Below are positions 8,102 to 18,784 of a stretch of DNA of 64,000 nt, one piece after another. The position numbers and the translations under genes were made by a program. The DNA is from Marinobacter sediminum (GTDB taxonomy: Bacteria; Pseudomonadota; Gammaproteobacteria; Pseudomonadales; Oleiphilaceae), in the NCBI RefSeq assembly GCF_023657445.1, contig NZ_JAGTWY010000001.1, forward strand, positions 2,976,001-3,040,000, given 5' to 3'. The notes below the pieces were generated by a model. That model was not told the origin of the DNA and made no database searches. It saw only the letters and a program-made list of their open reading frames with translations. Position 1 is the stretch's first letter. Every line of letters starts with the position of its first letter.

Positions 8102-9709
8102 TTACGATGCCATGCTAAGATTTCGCTCACGTAACCGGCTCACCAGGCCTCCTACGGCATCCACCTGATCCTGAAGCTCAGCGATTGCGAGCTGAGCATT
8201 ATCGACGGTGCCCACAGCGTCCTCGCCCAAATCACTGATGGTCACAATTTTCTGTGAAATTTCGCCCGCAGCAGCTTCCTGTTCTTCAGCCGCAGCAGCC
8301 GTGCTGTCACATAGCTGACTAATCCCATCGGTATACGCCAGAATTTCATCCAGAGTGGCAGCAGATTCGTTGGCATTGGCTTCCGTCGTCTGGGCAAAGT
8401 TCTGGCATCGCGACATGGCACCGGTAGCGCCCTTGACGGTTTCTTCAAAGCGCCCCACCAGCGCATCAATTTGCTCTGTAGAACCACGGGTTCTCAGTGC
8501 GAGCTGACGCACCTCATCGGCAACCACCGCAAATCCCCGCCCTGCCTCGCCAGCACGGGCGGCTTCAATGGATGCATTCAAGGCAAGTAAGTTGGTCTGT
8601 TCTGTGATCTCACCAATTACGTCAACGGCTGCCGCCACCTCTCTGCTCGCATCAGCCAACTGGTTGACTGCAGTGGAGGCGCCCTGAAGCTCTCCGACCA
8701 AGGATGTCATGCTCTCACGCGTGCTGTTGGTCAGGTCCTTGCCTCTCCCCAGACGTTCATGGGTCTTACGCACGCCGTCCGACATATTGACTGCGTTGGA
8801 GGCCACTTCCCGTGATGTTGACGACATCTCCTCGCTTGCCGAAGCAATTGCCGCCGTTTCGCCAGACTGCTCCCGAACTGCGGCCTGGGCCTTGCCACTG
8901 TGATCGGAACTTGATCGGGCACCTTTTCCCAGGCTATCGATCACATCACTCAGGCGTTTAACTACTGCATCCAGCTCTGCCGACTGCTGAGAGATGGCCA
9001 TTTCAATACTCCCGATTTCATCCTTACGGCCAGTAAAAATGTGTTGTGCGACCGGGTCATCGATCACACGACGGGCATTGCGAACACACCGGCGAAAGCC
9101 TGCCATTTTTGCGTACACCAATCCCGCACCCAAAAGCGCAATGCCACCGGAGACCAAAACTGCCAGCCAGCCCTCGTTAATAACTGCTCCCAGTATTCCC
9201 TGCGCAACCAGCAGCATGAAAATTAGGCTGACCAACTGAACGGAGAAGGTGGCGTTCATAACAGGCTTGCTGTCCGCAAGCTCCCCTTTATCCGGTTCGG
9301 CTTTCCGGAGCTTTTCGTACAGTTTCTCTGCCCGCTGCTGAGCCTCACTGCTCAGCCTTGAGCGAATTGACTGCAATTCAACAATGTCGCCTCTGGCATC
9401 CAATATGGGAATAGCGTATGCCTGAACCCAGTAATGATCGCCGCTCTTGCAGCGATTCTTGACCGCACCCATCCATGTCTTTCCGTCTTTGAGACGCGAC
9501 CACATTTCATGGAAAGCGGCCCGGGGCATATCCGGGTGACGAATAATGTTATGGGGTTGCCCGATCAGCTCTTCCCGGGAAAATCCGCTGATCTCGACGA
9601 ACTCATCGTTGATGTGGCTGATCTGGCCCTTGGGGTTGGTGGTTGAAAGAATATTTGCCGTGGTACCAACCTCCACCTGGCGCTGTGTTACGGGGTTGTT
9701 CAGTCTCAT
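8102..9709 (-). CDS. Aer-like methyl-accepting chemotaxis protein with PAS domain
   Basis: A 535-residue energy/redox taxis receptor. The N-terminal PAS domain (about 10-130) has the Aer signature [13 protein letters not shown]...W.G.VKNR.K.GDHYWV, associated with FAD binding in E. coli Aer. Two close hydrophobic segments (about 152-200) form a membrane hairpin with almost no periplasmic part, as in Aer. A HAMP-like linker is followed by the signalling coiled coil with the conserved tip [21 protein letters not shown]. It has no periplasmic sensor, so it should sense an internal redox or energy signal. No che genes lie nearby, so it probably joins the main chemotaxis array. Confidence 0.9.
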   Translation of the reverse strand: MRLNNPVTQRQVEVGTTANILSTTNPKGQISHINDEFVEISGFSREELIGQPHNIIRHPDMPRAAFHEMWSRLKDGKTWMGAVKNRCKSGDHYWVQAYAIPILDARGDIVELQSIRSRLSSEAQQRAEKLYEKLRKAEPDKGELADSKPVMNATFSVQLVSLIFMLLVAQGILGAVINEGWLAVLVSGGIALLGAGLVYAKMAGFRRCVRNARRVIDDPVAQHIFTGRKDEIGSIEMAISQQSAELDAVVKRLSDVIDSLGKGARSSSDHSGKAQAAVREQSGETAAIASASEEMSSTSREVASNAVNMSDGVRKTHERLGRGKDLTNSTRESMTSLVGELQGASTAVNQLADASREVAAAVDVIGEITEQTNLLALNASIEAARAGEAGRGFAVVADEVRQLALRTRGSTEQIDALVGRFEETVKGATGAMSRCQNFAQTTEANANESAATLDEILAYTDGISQLCDSTAAAAEEQEAAAGEISQKIVTISDLGEDAVGTVDNAQLAIAELQDQVDAVGGLVSRLRERNLSMAS

Positions 9710-9738
9710 ACGCTTTACTCTCGCTATGCATGCTCGTT

Positions 9739-12537
9739 TTATATTTGTTGGTCTGCCATAGGACGCGGTTTGCCAAAGTGAAACCCCTGGAAGAAGTCCA
9801 CATTTATAGCTCGGAGCACCTGCGCTATGTCTTCACTGCTGACAAACTCTGCGATGACTTCTGCGCCTATCTTGTGGGCAATGTCCACAATGCTTTCTGT
9901 GATCAATCGGCTTTTTTCATCGGAGAGAATCCTGGAGATTATCGAGCCATCAATCTTTACGTATTCTGGCTGCAATTCAATAAGATATGAGAAATTTGAG
10001 TAGCCACTGCCAAAGTCATCGATGGCAATCCGTGCGTTAAAGCTGCGAATCGATTCGACAAACTGTTTTACCCTGGAATAATCCTGGATAGATTCAGTTT
10101 CAGTAATTTCAAAGATCAGGTTGGAACCGCCATGCTTGGTCAGCTGATAGAGGATGAACTCAGACGTGCTGGTGTTTTCGATGTCTTCCGCAGACAGATT
10201 CACGCTGACGGTGAGCTTCCGGGATGATGCCAGGGCAAAGGCATCGACAATGACCTTTTGCGTAATCTCGGGGTAATACTTTGATTTTTTTGCCAGTCCG
10301 AGAAAACGGAAGGGGGAAATAACCTCACCATCCCTGCCGATCATCCGCAGCAGGGACTCATATTTGGCCGAATCCGAGTCCCCGGACACACTCACGATGG
10401 GCTGGTAGTGGCTGACGATCCGACCGTCCTTGAGTGCTTCCTTTATCTCATTGAGCCAATAAAAATTTTCGGTATGGTCGAAATCCTGATCGCTGAGCTC
10501 AAAAACACTGTTCATCGCATTTTCGAGTTTGGCTCTCTGCAATGCCGTTTCAGCGAAGGTCAGCAGATTTTTTGATCCCCGCCCCACGCCAAAGAAGAAC
10601 TCTATATCGAAATGTTCGTTGTTCAGGGAGATCGGGTTCGCCTGAAGCTCTTGTGCCAGGCCTTCCAGTAACACTTTGAACTCGCTGGACTCGATATCAC
10701 TGGCTGGCATCAAGGCGAAGTTCGCCCCGTAAAGCCGATAGATCATGATGCCCTGATCATGGCAACTCCGTTCAAGCTCTGCCGCCAGTTCAATGAGAAT
10801 GCGATCGCCAATCGCGATACCATAATAATCGTTAAAGGACTTGAAGTTCCGTACGTCCATTAGCGCCAGCTGATCAGGCTGTCTCTTGGTGAGATCTTCG
10901 ATAAGCCGGGCGCGACTGGGCAGGCCCGTGAGCTTGTCTGTTCGTTGTTGTGTCAGCAGTTCCTGGTTGACGATGATTTCGGTAATGTCGTTGCGGATAC
11001 TGATGAACTCCAGAATATCGCCATTCTGGTCAGTGATCGGAACAATGGTCGTGTCCACATAATAATAACCGGCATTTTTCTTCCGATTTTTGATCGTACC
11101 CTGCCAAACCTCCTTTCTGAGAATCGTGTGCCACAAGTCCGTGAAAACGCTGGACGGCATGTCCGGATGACGGAGAATACTGTGACTTTTGCCGATAACT
11201 TCCTCGGCGGAATACCCGCTAATGGACTCAAACAGGCGATTCACGTACGTGATTCTGCCCGTCGCATCGGTCTTGGTTACGATCGCGGTCTTATCCAGAG
11301 CATGTTTGTATTGCTCCAGAAACTGCATGGACAGATTTAATTCCTGCGCAGTGGTGTTGGAAAGGTGGGTCAGAGAGCGCAGCGTGGAAACTTGGGGAAT
11401 CGTGGTTTCCTGGTTGCTGGTGACATTGCGCTGGACGTCATTATGTTCGGAAAGCGTTACCAACGTCGTGGTGATGTTCAGCAGATGACTTGCCTGGGAC
11501 GAGTGGAAATATTCACCATAAGTGAAGAATCCGGCATTGTGCCCCATGGCGCCAATCGCACCAACCTCGGCCTTGATAAGAGATTGCAGGAAAGACCTGC
11601 GTGCGGTGCATGAATAAGTGTAAATCCCCTCAATCGGGTGTCTGCCCGAAAACGCTTCAAGAGTGCGCTTAACGCTATTGGTTATGGTGCCCACGTCGGC
11701 CACCCCAAACTGAACGAGTTCGCCTTCCTCAAAGCTGCCGGCGAAGATCAGCCCACCGTCTTCAGTCTTACCTACCGGAGAGCGTGCGATCAGTTGCCCC
11801 TCTGCCACTTTGATCAACGGGAATTCCATCAGCGTCCGAGGGATATCCCGGGCCACTTCGTCCCCAAGGTAGTATTTGTAAACCTCTATAGCCGGCCTGT
11901 GATTGAGCTTATAGAGAATATTGCCAGCCGCGCGGGTGACCTCCATCTGAGTGCCAATGGGGGTCCAGTCCAAAACATAGCTGTTGTGAACCTGAAGAAC
12001 GTTGCTCCTCAGTATAGCCAGCACTATCCCGGAAAAATGGATGCGGTCATCGATGATCACGAAGGTTTGCACAAACCGGTTATTGTCTGCGGCATTGCCA
12101 CCAGCAAGGCAGACATCCGGTGCGGCTCCCGTAAACCCCTTGATAAATTCTTCAGGGTTGGCGACGAGTCCGTTTCCAAAAGCAACGGCTAGCCGAACGT
12201 CAGTATCGTGATACTCCTCACCAAGTTGCTCACCGGCCAGATAGGTTAAGTCAGGGGAATACACCAGCTCGACCCGGGTATCATTGAACGCTGAAAAGCT
12301 GAGCAGAATCTGGTTCTGACTTACTTGCCCTTCACAGATCTCACCGCTGGTGGAAGCGCCTATAACGCGGAAGCCCGGAACCAATTGCGGCAGCATAGCC
12401 AGCAGGCGACTTAGCTTTTCGTGGTCCAGATCTCCAGCAAAAATCTGAAGCAACCCACTCATAGAGGAAAGTCCACGTTCATTTATGAACGCCCTCAACG
12501 ACTCATCACTCTTCAACAGGTGATTATATATTTTCAT
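9739..12537 (-). CDS. FIST-PAS-GGDEF-EAL cyclic-di-GMP signalling protein
   Basis: A 932-residue soluble protein with no membrane helix. Domains in order: FIST N (about 25-220) and FIST C (about 225-365), a predicted small-ligand sensor; a PAS of Aer type (about 410-530, [22 protein letters not shown]); GGDEF-like (about 535-690); EAL (about 700-925). The GGDEF site is degenerate (LYGANF), so cyclase activity is unlikely. The EAL domain keeps ESLLR, NLS, EITE, the DDFGSGYS loop, KIDG, AEFV and QGF, so phosphodiesterase activity is plausible. The ribosome site is weak. It sits 29 bases upstream of the PAS chemoreceptor on the same strand, so the two may be one operon. Confidence 0.88.
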   Translation of the reverse strand: MKIYNHLLKSDESLRAFINERGLSSMSGLLQIFAGDLDHEKLSRLLAMLPQLVPGFRVIGASTSGEICEGQVSQNQILLSFSAFNDTRVELVYSPDLTYLAGEQLGEEYHDTDVRLAVAFGNGLVANPEEFIKGFTGAAPDVCLAGGNAADNNRFVQTFVIIDDRIHFSGIVLAILRSNVLQVHNSYVLDWTPIGTQMEVTRAAGNILYKLNHRPAIEVYKYYLGDEVARDIPRTLMEFPLIKVAEGQLIARSPVGKTEDGGLIFAGSFEEGELVQFGVADVGTITNSVKRTLEAFSGRHPIEGIYTYSCTARRSFLQSLIKAEVGAIGAMGHNAGFFTYGEYFHSSQASHLLNITTTLVTLSEHNDVQRNVTSNQETTIPQVSTLRSLTHLSNTTAQELNLSMQFLEQYKHALDKTAIVTKTDATGRITYVNRLFESISGYSAEEVIGKSHSILRHPDMPSSVFTDLWHTILRKEVWQGTIKNRKKNAGYYYVDTTIVPITDQNGDILEFISIRNDITEIIVNQELLTQQRTDKLTGLPSRARLIEDLTKRQPDQLALMDVRNFKSFNDYYGIAIGDRILIELAAELERSCHDQGIMIYRLYGANFALMPASDIESSEFKVLLEGLAQELQANPISLNNEHFDIEFFFGVGRGSKNLLTFAETALQRAKLENAMNSVFELSDQDFDHTENFYWLNEIKEALKDGRIVSHYQPIVSVSGDSDSAKYESLLRMIGRDGEVISPFRFLGLAKKSKYYPEITQKVIVDAFALASSRKLTVSVNLSAEDIENTSTSEFILYQLTKHGGSNLIFEITETESIQDYSRVKQFVESIRSFNARIAIDDFGSGYSNFSYLIELQPEYVKIDGSIISRILSDEKSRLITESIVDIAHKIGAEVIAEFVSSEDIAQVLRAINVDFFQGFHFGKPRPMADQQI

Positions 12538-12981
12538 TATTCTGCTTTTTACCTTTGCAATATCCGGCGTTCTCGCGTTATCGCAACCTGACTTAAACTG
12601 CCATCGGAAGAGCCTTTTGCAGTAAACAGCCTACAACTCTGCTTAAAACTTTATTCATTTATAAATTTTACGACAAAAGCCCCTACCCTTTGTAGGGGCA
12701 TGTACACAACTACAACACTTTCGAACTGTGTTGGGAGATCGTCAGGAATGAACCAGGGAGGGAGTGGAACAGGGGGCCTTTGGCAGGGATGGTCTGAAGA
12801 CGACTTTAACAAGCCGCCTCCTTCCCGGCTCAATTAACGGCGCCTGGGTGTCCAGGCCTAAACCATCTCGATCTCGATGGATTCCAGGAAAGGGACGTTC
12901 AGCCAATGACGACTGGTCACGCTCTGGCTATACTCGGCCAATCACTTCCAGGACATAACACTTACCCACAAGGAGATTGAC
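12538..12981. other. Intergenic region with a hairpin and no gene seen
   Basis: A 444-base space between the divergent FIST protein gene and the acyl-CoA-binding protein gene. It must hold both promoters. A TATACT at 12929-12934 could be the -10 element for the acyl-CoA-binding protein, with a poor -35. A strong hairpin at 12679-12699 is listed separately. A 60-codon minus-strand frame (12651-12833) runs through that hairpin and is not believed. Confidence 0.4.
12675..12699 (-). terminator. Minus-strand intrinsic terminator without an obvious gene upstream
   Basis: GCCCCTAC (12679-12686) pairs perfectly with GTAGGGGC (12692-12699) around a 5-base loop. Read on the minus strand the stem is followed by TTTTG, the order of a rho-independent terminator. 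The only flanking gene on its upstream side runs the other way, so the transcript it would end is unexplained. Confidence 0.5.
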
Positions 12982-13242
12982 ATGAGTGACCTGAAGGCCA
13001 AATTCGAAGAAGCCGTAAACTACATCCAGAACGCCGAAGGTGATTTCAAACCGTCCAATGAGCTGAAACTGGAATTTTACGCGCTTTATAAACAAGCCAC
13101 GGAAGGCGATGTTTCCGGCAAACGTCCGGGCATGATGGATTTTGTCGGCCGCGCCAAGTATGACGCCTGGGAAAAGGCCAAAGGCCTGTCCAGTGACGAT
13201 GCCATGCAGCAGTATATCGACAAGCTGGAATCCCTGAAGTAA
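12982..13242 (+). CDS. Acyl-CoA-binding protein
   Basis: An 86-residue four-helix ACBP that binds medium and long acyl-CoA esters in the cytoplasm. The family core is clear: FYALYKQATEGDV, the GKRPGMMDFVGRAKYDAWEKAKGLS block with the conserved Lys, Tyr and Trp, and a final helix AMQQYIDKLESL. Length is that of the eukaryotic 86-88 residue proteins. AAGGAG precedes the ATG by 7 bases. Monocistronic with its own hairpin. ACBPs are sporadic in bacteria, and this one fits a lipid-using marine lifestyle (inference). Confidence 0.92.
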   Translation: MSDLKAKFEEAVNYIQNAEGDFKPSNELKLEFYALYKQATEGDVSGKRPGMMDFVGRAKYDAWEKAKGLSSDDAMQQYIDKLESLK

Positions 13243-13258
13243 GCCCTCAAACGCCGCT

Positions 13259-13284
13259 GATCCCGGTCCCAACTGACCGGGATC
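13259..13284 (+). terminator. Hairpin after the acyl-CoA-binding protein gene
   Basis: GATCCCGGTC (13259-13268) pairs with GACCGGGATC (13275-13284) around a 6-base loop, a perfect 10-base stem shortly after the stop codon. The following bases are only weakly T-rich (AAACTTCCTCT). Confidence 0.65.
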
Positions 13285-13373
13285 AAACTTCCTCTAAAAA
13301 ATTTTGCGACGTTCAAACGTTTGTCATAAGATGCGCCCAACATAAGAACAACCCCTCATTGGAAGAGTTAGTC

Positions 13374-13685
13374 ATGGACATCACCCAAGCGCTGGAACAA
13401 TCCCAGCCCGGCCTTGTGGGCCGCGTCAAGGAAGCCATCCGCAAACATCACCTGAACCAGCGTGCCGAGCAAACCTACCTGCACTGGATTACCCGTTTCG
13501 TGCTTTTTAATGAGCTGAAAGATCCAGAAACGCTGGCAAGCGAAGATCGTCAACAGTTCCTCACCTATCTGAGCGACCGTATCCGAGTGTCCCGGGCACG
13601 CCTGAATCAGGCCAGTCAGGCGTTGACGTTTTTCTATGAAGACGTATTGGGGAAAACGACCCTGAGCGGCCCTGCCGCGGCCTGA
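13374..13685 (+). CDS. Stand-alone integrase N-terminal (SAM-like, core-binding) domain protein
   Basis: A 103-residue protein equal to the core-binding domain of tyrosine recombinases, especially integron integrases (RAEQTYLHWITRFVLFN, then DRIRVSRARLNQASQALTFFYEDVLGK). The catalytic domain with its R-H-R-Y residues is missing: the frame ends 10 residues after the domain, and the next 20 bases lead into a convergent gene with no recombinase remnant. Start 13374 was chosen for GGAAGAG upstream; a TTG 15 bases earlier is the alternative. The intact frame, ribosome site and good spacing suggest a working gene, perhaps a DNA-binding protein, rather than fresh debris. Function unknown. Confidence 0.75.
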   Translation: MDITQALEQSQPGLVGRVKEAIRKHHLNQRAEQTYLHWITRFVLFNELKDPETLASEDRQQFLTYLSDRIRVSRARLNQASQALTFFYEDVLGKTTLSGPAAA

Positions 13686-13703
13686 ACGCCGCCGGAAAAT
13701 TGC

Positions 13704-14177
13704 TCAGCGCCCGGTCATATTGACGTTGTGGGCGTCATAATTACGGTTCTGGGGCGGGCGAATGACATAGTTGTTGCTATGGGTCTGCCCCGGAACAGAC
13801 TTGGGATCACTGAACCGGATATCAACCGGAATCTCTGACCGGCCAAGATCGGTTCGACTATCCCCTGGCTGCAGTGACAGCGGGTCGAGGTAAAAGTCAT
13901 CCTCCTTGCCAGGCTGGACCGGCACTCCTGCGGCCGGAGCCGCCAGACCGCCTTCGATGACCGTATTGGCCAGAACCTCTTCCTCGATAGAGCGCAGGGG
14001 AATACTGTCGATGGTCGAGCGCTCCTCATAGTTGAAAGCCCCGCTTTCGCTTTTAACCGTGGGCTCACTCTGGGCTGTTGTCACCAAGGGATATCCAAGC
14101 CCCAACGCACAGCCGACAATCAAAGCCGAACGCCCTAAAAAACCCCTCACCTTGCTCATTGCCGACAATGCACCCAT
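13704..14177 (-). CDS. Hypothetical exported protein
   Basis: A 157-residue protein of unknown family. The N-terminus (GRSALIVGCALGLGYPLVTTAQSEP) is a signal peptide with probable cleavage after TTAQ or nearby, so the mature part of about 120 residues is periplasmic. That part is acidic, rich in Pro, Ser and Asp, and ends in an Asn-rich tail (NNYVIRPPQNRNYDAHNVNM), probably with little fixed structure. ATG 14177 has AGGG upstream; an internal ATG at 14159 is also possible. Convergent with the integrase-domain gene, with only 18 bases between the stops. Confidence 0.6.
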   Translation of the reverse strand: MGALSAMSKVRGFLGRSALIVGCALGLGYPLVTTAQSEPTVKSESGAFNYEERSTIDSIPLRSIEEEVLANTVIEGGLAAPAAGVPVQPGKEDDFYLDPLSLQPGDSRTDLGRSEIPVDIRFSDPKSVPGQTHSNNYVIRPPQNRNYDAHNVNMTGR

Positions 14178-14411
14178 GGTTCAAACCCTGGCTAACGGAT
14201 CTATTCGCGCCATCAAATATGACAAATTTTGATCAGTCTATCCCCATCAATGACGGTTTTCCTGTGCAGTCGACGATTCTGTGACGCTTTTCACTTGTCA
14301 TTAGCTTGCTCCGGCACTGGCACCGCCCTTTTCTGGATACAGATGTCTTGAAGTTATAACTGGGGCAACCACAATGGATGATATCGGAACTGCAGAGACT
14401 GACTACCAAGC

Positions 14412-14888
14412 ATGAAAACCAATCTTATTACCCGGGAAGGCTTTAACAAACTTCAGGAAGAGCTCGACTTTCTCTGGCGCAAAGAGCGCCCTGAGGTAAC
14501 GAAAAAGGTTAACTGGGCAGCAAGCCTTGGCGATCGCTCTGAGAACGCGGACTACCAGTACAACAAGAAGCGGCTGCGTGAAATAGATCGAAGAGTACGG
14601 TATCTGAGAAAGCGTCTCGAGGAAGTTCGCGTGGTTGACTACGCGCCTGTGCAGGAAGGTAAAGTCTTCTTTGGCGCTTGGGTGGCGCTGGTGGACGATG
14701 ACGACGAGACACTGACGTTTCGAATCGTCGGACCAGACGAAATTTACGAACGGAAGGATTACGTTTCGATCGATGCCCCCATTGCCCGGGCCAGTCTCAA
14801 GAAAGAACCCGGTGATGAAGTCTATGTGAAGACGCCGGTCAGTGAGAAAACCTGGTACATCGAATCGGTGCGGTATGAGACAGCCTGA
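14412..14888 (+). CDS. greB: Transcription elongation factor GreB
   Basis: A 158-residue Gre factor that enters the RNA polymerase secondary channel and stimulates cleavage of backtracked RNA. The N-terminal coiled coil carries the conserved acidic tip (LGDRSENADYQYNKKRLREIDRRVRYL, with D41 and E44). The C-terminal FKBP-like domain has the RIVGPDE motif. Length and the basic YNKKRLREID stretch separate GreB from GreA. The ribosome site before the ATG is poor. Monocistronic, ending in a hairpin shared with astD. Confidence 0.93.
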   Translation: MKTNLITREGFNKLQEELDFLWRKERPEVTKKVNWAASLGDRSENADYQYNKKRLREIDRRVRYLRKRLEEVRVVDYAPVQEGKVFFGAWVALVDDDDETLTFRIVGPDEIYERKDYVSIDAPIARASLKKEPGDEVYVKTPVSEKTWYIESVRYETA

Positions 14889-14917
14889 GAGGCCGGGCGA
14901 TTTCACCGGGCCTCTCA
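14886..14917. terminator. Bidirectional hairpin between greB and astD
   Basis: TGAGAGGCC (14886-14894) pairs perfectly with GGCCTCTCA (14909-14917) around a 14-base loop. The left arm overlaps the greB stop codon, and astD ends 11 bases beyond the right arm on the other strand. Confidence 0.65.
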
Positions 14918-14927
14918 CAACCAGGAA

Positions 14928-16397
14928 TTATCTGAGGTTCAGTCCCGGCGCCAGGTTCTCAGGCAGTGCCAACCGGCCGGCCTCAATCCCCGCCACAGGG
15001 TAGGAGCAGTAATCTGCGGCGTAATAGGCGCTTGCACGGTGATTACCGCTGGCACCGACTCCGCCGAAAGGCGCGGCACTTGAAGCTCCCGTCAACTGCT
15101 TGTTCCAGTTCACGATGCCGGCGCGAATACGATTATAAAAATACTGAAATTGCTCCTCACTATCGCTGAACAGGCCGGCTGACAGACCGAAGCGGGTATC
15201 GTTGGCCTTGCGAATAGCATCATCAAAACTTTTATAACGGATCACCTGCAGCAAAGGCCCGAAAATTTCCTCGTCCACCAGTTTTTCGACAGCGGTCACA
15301 TCAATGAGTCCCGGCGCAATCAAGCCGGTACCGGGCTTGAGCTTCTCACAACGAACCAGGGAGGACGCCCCTTCCGACAACAGCTGTTCCTGAGCCGCGA
15401 TCACGCCGTCAGCGGCAGTTTCTGAAATCACACTGCCCATAAACGGTGCCGGTTCATCAAAAGCACCGCCAACCTGAATGGCCTTTACCGAGGCCTCCAG
15501 GGCCTCCAGGAAAAGGTCGCCCCATTTGCCTTCCGGCACCATCAAGCGCCTTGCACAGGTGCAGCGCTGGCCGGACGTAATAAACGCGGACTGGATCGTT
15601 TCGTGCACAGCGGCCTGCATATCTTCCACTTCATCCAGTATCAGTGGGTTATTGCCGCCCATTTCGAGTGCAAGGATTTTGCCAGGATGGCCCGCAAACT
15701 GCCGGTGCAGGACATGACCGGTATTTGAGCTTCCGGTAAAAAACAGGCCATCGAGGGCTGGGTTATTAGCGAGGGCAATGCCCGTTTCCTTCTCACCCTG
15801 AAGCAGGTTCAAAACGCCTTTGGGCAACCCGGCTTCCAGCCACATCCGAACCATCTCTTCAGCTACCGAAGGAGTCAGTTCGCTGGGCTTGAATACCACA
15901 GTATTGCCGGCAATCAAGGCCGGTACGATATGTCCATTGGGCAGGTGCCCCGGAAAATTATAAGGCCCGAACACAGCAACAACGCCATGCGGTTTGTGGC
16001 GCAGAACTGCGTGGCCACCAGCCATTTCATTGCTGCGCTGACCTGTGCGCTCATTGTAGGCTGTCACCGAGATTTCAATCTTCCCGATCATGGCACCAGC
16101 TTCGGTGCGCGCTTCCCACAGTGGTTTTCCAGTCTCCAGGGCAATGCAGGTAGCCAGATTTTCCTTGTTTTCAGCCAGCAACTCAGCATATCTGCGTGCG
16201 ATGGCAACCCGATCATCCAAGTCGGTCATTGCCCAAGAAACAGAAGCCTTAGCCGCGGAAAAAACAGCCGCCTCTACCTGGGCCTCGTCAGCGGCCTGCC
16301 CATCCCAGACAACCTCGCCAGTTGCCGGGTTCAGTGAAACCAACGGGCTGCCCTTGCCGGCCTGCCACTCGCCATCAATCATTACCGAGGACGTCAT
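14928..16397 (-). CDS. astD: N-succinylglutamate 5-semialdehyde dehydrogenase
   Basis: A 489-residue NAD-dependent aldehyde dehydrogenase, fourth step of the arginine succinyltransferase (AST) pathway. It has the family core: substrate/NAD segment [31 protein letters not shown], catalytic Glu in LEMGGNNPL and catalytic Cys C279 in [11 protein letters not shown], with EIFGPLL near the end. The phenylalanine-rich [13 protein letters not shown] segment is typical of AstD. AGGAGATAACC precedes the ATG. Only 2 bases separate it from astA, so they are co-transcribed. It is the last gene of the island; astB and astE do not follow. Confidence 0.93.
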   Translation of the reverse strand: MTSSVMIDGEWQAGKGSPLVSLNPATGEVVWDGQAADEAQVEAAVFSAAKASVSWAMTDLDDRVAIARRYAELLAENKENLATCIALETGKPLWEARTEAGAMIGKIEISVTAYNERTGQRSNEMAGGHAVLRHKPHGVVAVFGPYNFPGHLPNGHIVPALIAGNTVVFKPSELTPSVAEEMVRMWLEAGLPKGVLNLLQGEKETGIALANNPALDGLFFTGSSNTGHVLHRQFAGHPGKILALEMGGNNPLILDEVEDMQAAVHETIQSAFITSGQRCTCARRLMVPEGKWGDLFLEALEASVKAIQVGGAFDEPAPFMGSVISETAADGVIAAQEQLLSEGASSLVRCEKLKPGTGLIAPGLIDVTAVEKLVDEEIFGPLLQVIRYKSFDDAIRKANDTRFGLSAGLFSDSEEQFQYFYNRIRAGIVNWNKQLTGASSAAPFGGVGASGNHRASAYYAADYCSYPVAGIEAGRLALPENLAPGLNLR

Positions 16398-16399
16398 GG

Positions 16400-17425
16400 T
16401 TATCTCCTTCTTGCTGAGAGCGGGACAAGCCTGACCGTGCCGCCCTCGTTAATTTGAAGTGCCTCGATCACCTCCTGCGACAGCCCCACTCCCTGATTGC
16501 CCAGCGCATCTACGGGAGACACGCAGCAACGGAAGTTCAGGAAGTCGGTATTGCTGATCAGGTACAGGTCACCCTCAGGTTCCTGTTGAGCAACATGAAC
16601 CTCGGCATGGTGGCTCTGATTAATGGCGCGGATATCGTCCATGCGGGCCACCAGAGTGGGGCCGGCGTCAAAAATATCGATGTAGCCCGTATACCTCAGC
16701 CCCTCGGCCTCAAGAAGTTTCCGGGCCGGCGTGGTTGCCGGATGGGTCAACCCCATAACTTCCTGCGCACTCTGCGGCAAGAGGTTGGTGTAAATCGGGT
16801 TCTTGGGCATCAGCTCGGCAATGAACACCTTGTCCATGGCAGACAGCTTGTCTGCCTGATCAAACTCAAGCGAGAAAAAATGCCGACCGAGTCCTTCCCA
16901 GAAGGGTGATACACCATTTTCATCAGCGTAGCCCCGCATCTCCGCCAACATATTTTCGTTAAAGCGCTGGGGGAACTCTGCCATGAACAGGAAACGGGAT
17001 TTGGACAGCAGCGACCCGTTCTTACCTTGACGCGCTTCGGGTGCAAGAAACAGGGTGCACAATTCCGAATAGCCCGTGTGGTCGTTACTAAGAGTCAGAG
17101 TATTAACCAGATTGCATACATCAAGCTCCCGAGACGCATGCAGAAGTCTGCCCAGGTGATAGTTGTACCAGGGCTCACTGATGCCCACAGCCGACTCGAT
17201 TGCACATATGCCCTCGACCTTTCCGGAATCCGTGTCCTCCATAACGAAGAGGTAAAATGCTTCCTCGGGAACAGGCCCATCCTTCCATGCTTCCAGGGCA
17301 GCCTCCATCTTCCGGGCAACCTGTTTGTCATCATCCTGCAGGGAGGTGAAGCCCTTGCCGGTTTTACGGGCCAGTTCACGCAAGGCCTCATGATCAGCTG
17401 CGCCAATAGGGCGAACTACCATCAT
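16400..17425 (-). CDS. astA: Arginine N-succinyltransferase
   Basis: A 341-residue acyl-CoA transferase (GNAT-related) that succinylates arginine, and in some bacteria ornithine, to start the AST pathway. The N-terminus [50 protein letters not shown] and [16 protein letters not shown] are diagnostic. Pseudomonas has two related subunits (AruF/AruG) but only one copy is present here. ATG 17425 or the next ATG may start translation; AGGAG lies upstream. It is 52 bases after astC. Confidence 0.93.
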   Translation of the reverse strand: MMVVRPIGAADHEALRELARKTGKGFTSLQDDDKQVARKMEAALEAWKDGPVPEEAFYLFVMEDTDSGKVEGICAIESAVGISEPWYNYHLGRLLHASRELDVCNLVNTLTLSNDHTGYSELCTLFLAPEARQGKNGSLLSKSRFLFMAEFPQRFNENMLAEMRGYADENGVSPFWEGLGRHFFSLEFDQADKLSAMDKVFIAELMPKNPIYTNLLPQSAQEVMGLTHPATTPARKLLEAEGLRYTGYIDIFDAGPTLVARMDDIRAINQSHHAEVHVAQQEPEGDLYLISNTDFLNFRCCVSPVDALGNQGVGLSQEVIEALQINEGGTVRLVPLSARRR

Positions 17426-17477
17426 CGCGATGTCACTCCTGAATTCGGGTCAATCGGATCGGGAAAAGCCTGGCAAC

Positions 17478-18704
17478 TTAGGCCCGATCCATGTTGGCAA
17501 GCTTGGTCTCGACCGCGGCCTGGAGCTTCTGCATAGCCTCACGGATGTCCTCATCCGGAATGTTCAGAGCCGGTGCCATGCGAAGCACGTTGGGCCCGGC
17601 CACCAAGATCAGCACGCCCTGCTCTCTGGCGGCCGCCAAAAACTCACCGGCCTTGCCGTGCCATTCGTCAATCAGCTCGGCACCGATCAGCAGACCCTTG
17701 CCCCGAACCTCTCGAAAAATGCCATGCCGGGCATTGATCTGCTCAAGCCCTTCTTCAAAGATCGCCCGCTTTCTGGCAACACCCTCCAGGATTTCCGGAC
17801 GGCTTACCTCGTCAATGACGGCACTGGCAACCGCACAACCCAGCGGATTACCGCCATAGGTACTGCCGTGGGAGCCAATGCCGAAGCTTTGAGCTGCTTT
17901 TTCTGTGGTCAGCATCGCGCCAATCGGGAATCCGCCACCCAGGGCCTTGGCTGACGTGAGAATATCCGGGGTGACTTCGGTATCCATGTAGGCGTAAAGC
18001 TTGCCGGTCCGGCCAACACCGGTCTGGACCTCATCAAAGACCAGAAGTGCGTTGTGCTCGTCACACAGCTGCCTCACGCCTTTGACAAAGTCCGGGGCTG
18101 CCGGGATAACCCCGCCCTCGCCCTGGATCGGCTCCATAACCACGGCACAGGTCTTGTCGGAAATGGCGTCTTTCAGGGCCTGAAGATCGTTATATTCCAG
18201 GTGGGAAATGCCTTCCGGCACCGGCTGGAAGCCCTGACGGTACTTAAGCTGGCCACCCACGGATACGGTAAACAGCGTGCGTCCGTGGAAGGACTGGCGG
18301 AAAGAAATAATCTCATTCTTGTCTTCGCCATAAGTGTCGAACGCATACTTGCGAGCGAGCTTGAAGGCCGCTTCGTTGGCCTCGGCACCGGAGTTGCAAA
18401 AGAAGACCCGGTCCGCAAACGTCATATCCACCAGCTTGCTGGCCAGATTCAATGCCGGCTCGTTGGTAAATACATTACTCAAGTGCCAAAGATTGCCGGC
18501 CTGCTTTTCAAGAGCCGCTGTCAATGCCGGATGGCAGTGTCCAAGCACGTTCACTGCGATCCCGCCAGTAACGTCGATATACTCGTTGCCTTCCTGGTCC
18601 CACAACCGGCTGCCCTTTCCGCGAACCGGAACTATTGGCTGAGGGTTGTAGTTAGGAACCATGACGTCATTGAACAAGGCTCTGTTTACGTGTTCTCCGT
18701 TCAT
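17478..18704 (-). CDS. astC: Succinylornithine/acetylornithine aminotransferase
   Basis: A 408-residue class III PLP aminotransferase. It has [48 protein letters not shown] and PLP lysine K253 (SAKALGGG). The AstC and ArgD families overlap; the AST operon context favours succinylornithine transaminase, with a possible second role in arginine synthesis. The start ATG has GAGGTCAGTGA upstream. It follows the RidA-like gene after 80 bases. Confidence 0.9.
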   Translation of the reverse strand: MNGEHVNRALFNDVMVPNYNPQPIVPVRGKGSRLWDQEGNEYIDVTGGIAVNVLGHCHPALTAALEKQAGNLWHLSNVFTNEPALNLASKLVDMTFADRVFFCNSGAEANEAAFKLARKYAFDTYGEDKNEIISFRQSFHGRTLFTVSVGGQLKYRQGFQPVPEGISHLEYNDLQALKDAISDKTCAVVMEPIQGEGGVIPAAPDFVKGVRQLCDEHNALLVFDEVQTGVGRTGKLYAYMDTEVTPDILTSAKALGGGFPIGAMLTTEKAAQSFGIGSHGSTYGGNPLGCAVASAVIDEVSRPEILEGVARKRAIFEEGLEQINARHGIFREVRGKGLLIGAELIDEWHGKAGEFLAAAREQGVLILVAGPNVLRMAPALNIPDEDIREAMQKLQAAVETKLANMDRA

Positions 18705-18784
18705 TTTTTCACTGACCTCTGCAAACTCGGTTTAACTCAGCTGCCACTTTCAGCACCACCAAGGAATCTCGGGCACGTCCCGGA

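Noticed and set aside
7837-8130. A 97-codon minus-strand frame between the chemoreceptor and the YdcH-like gene
   Set aside because: It overlaps the end of the chemoreceptor gene in another frame, has irregular composition and no family resemblance.
12651-12833. A 60-codon minus-strand frame near the acyl-CoA-binding protein gene
   Set aside because: It runs through the 12679-12699 hairpin and is Pro/Val-rich without a convincing ribosome site.
13374-13685. The integrase-domain gene as a sign of a mobile element or integron
   Set aside because: No catalytic domain, attI/attC-like array, direct repeats or composition change is seen around it; neighbours are ordinary chromosomal genes.
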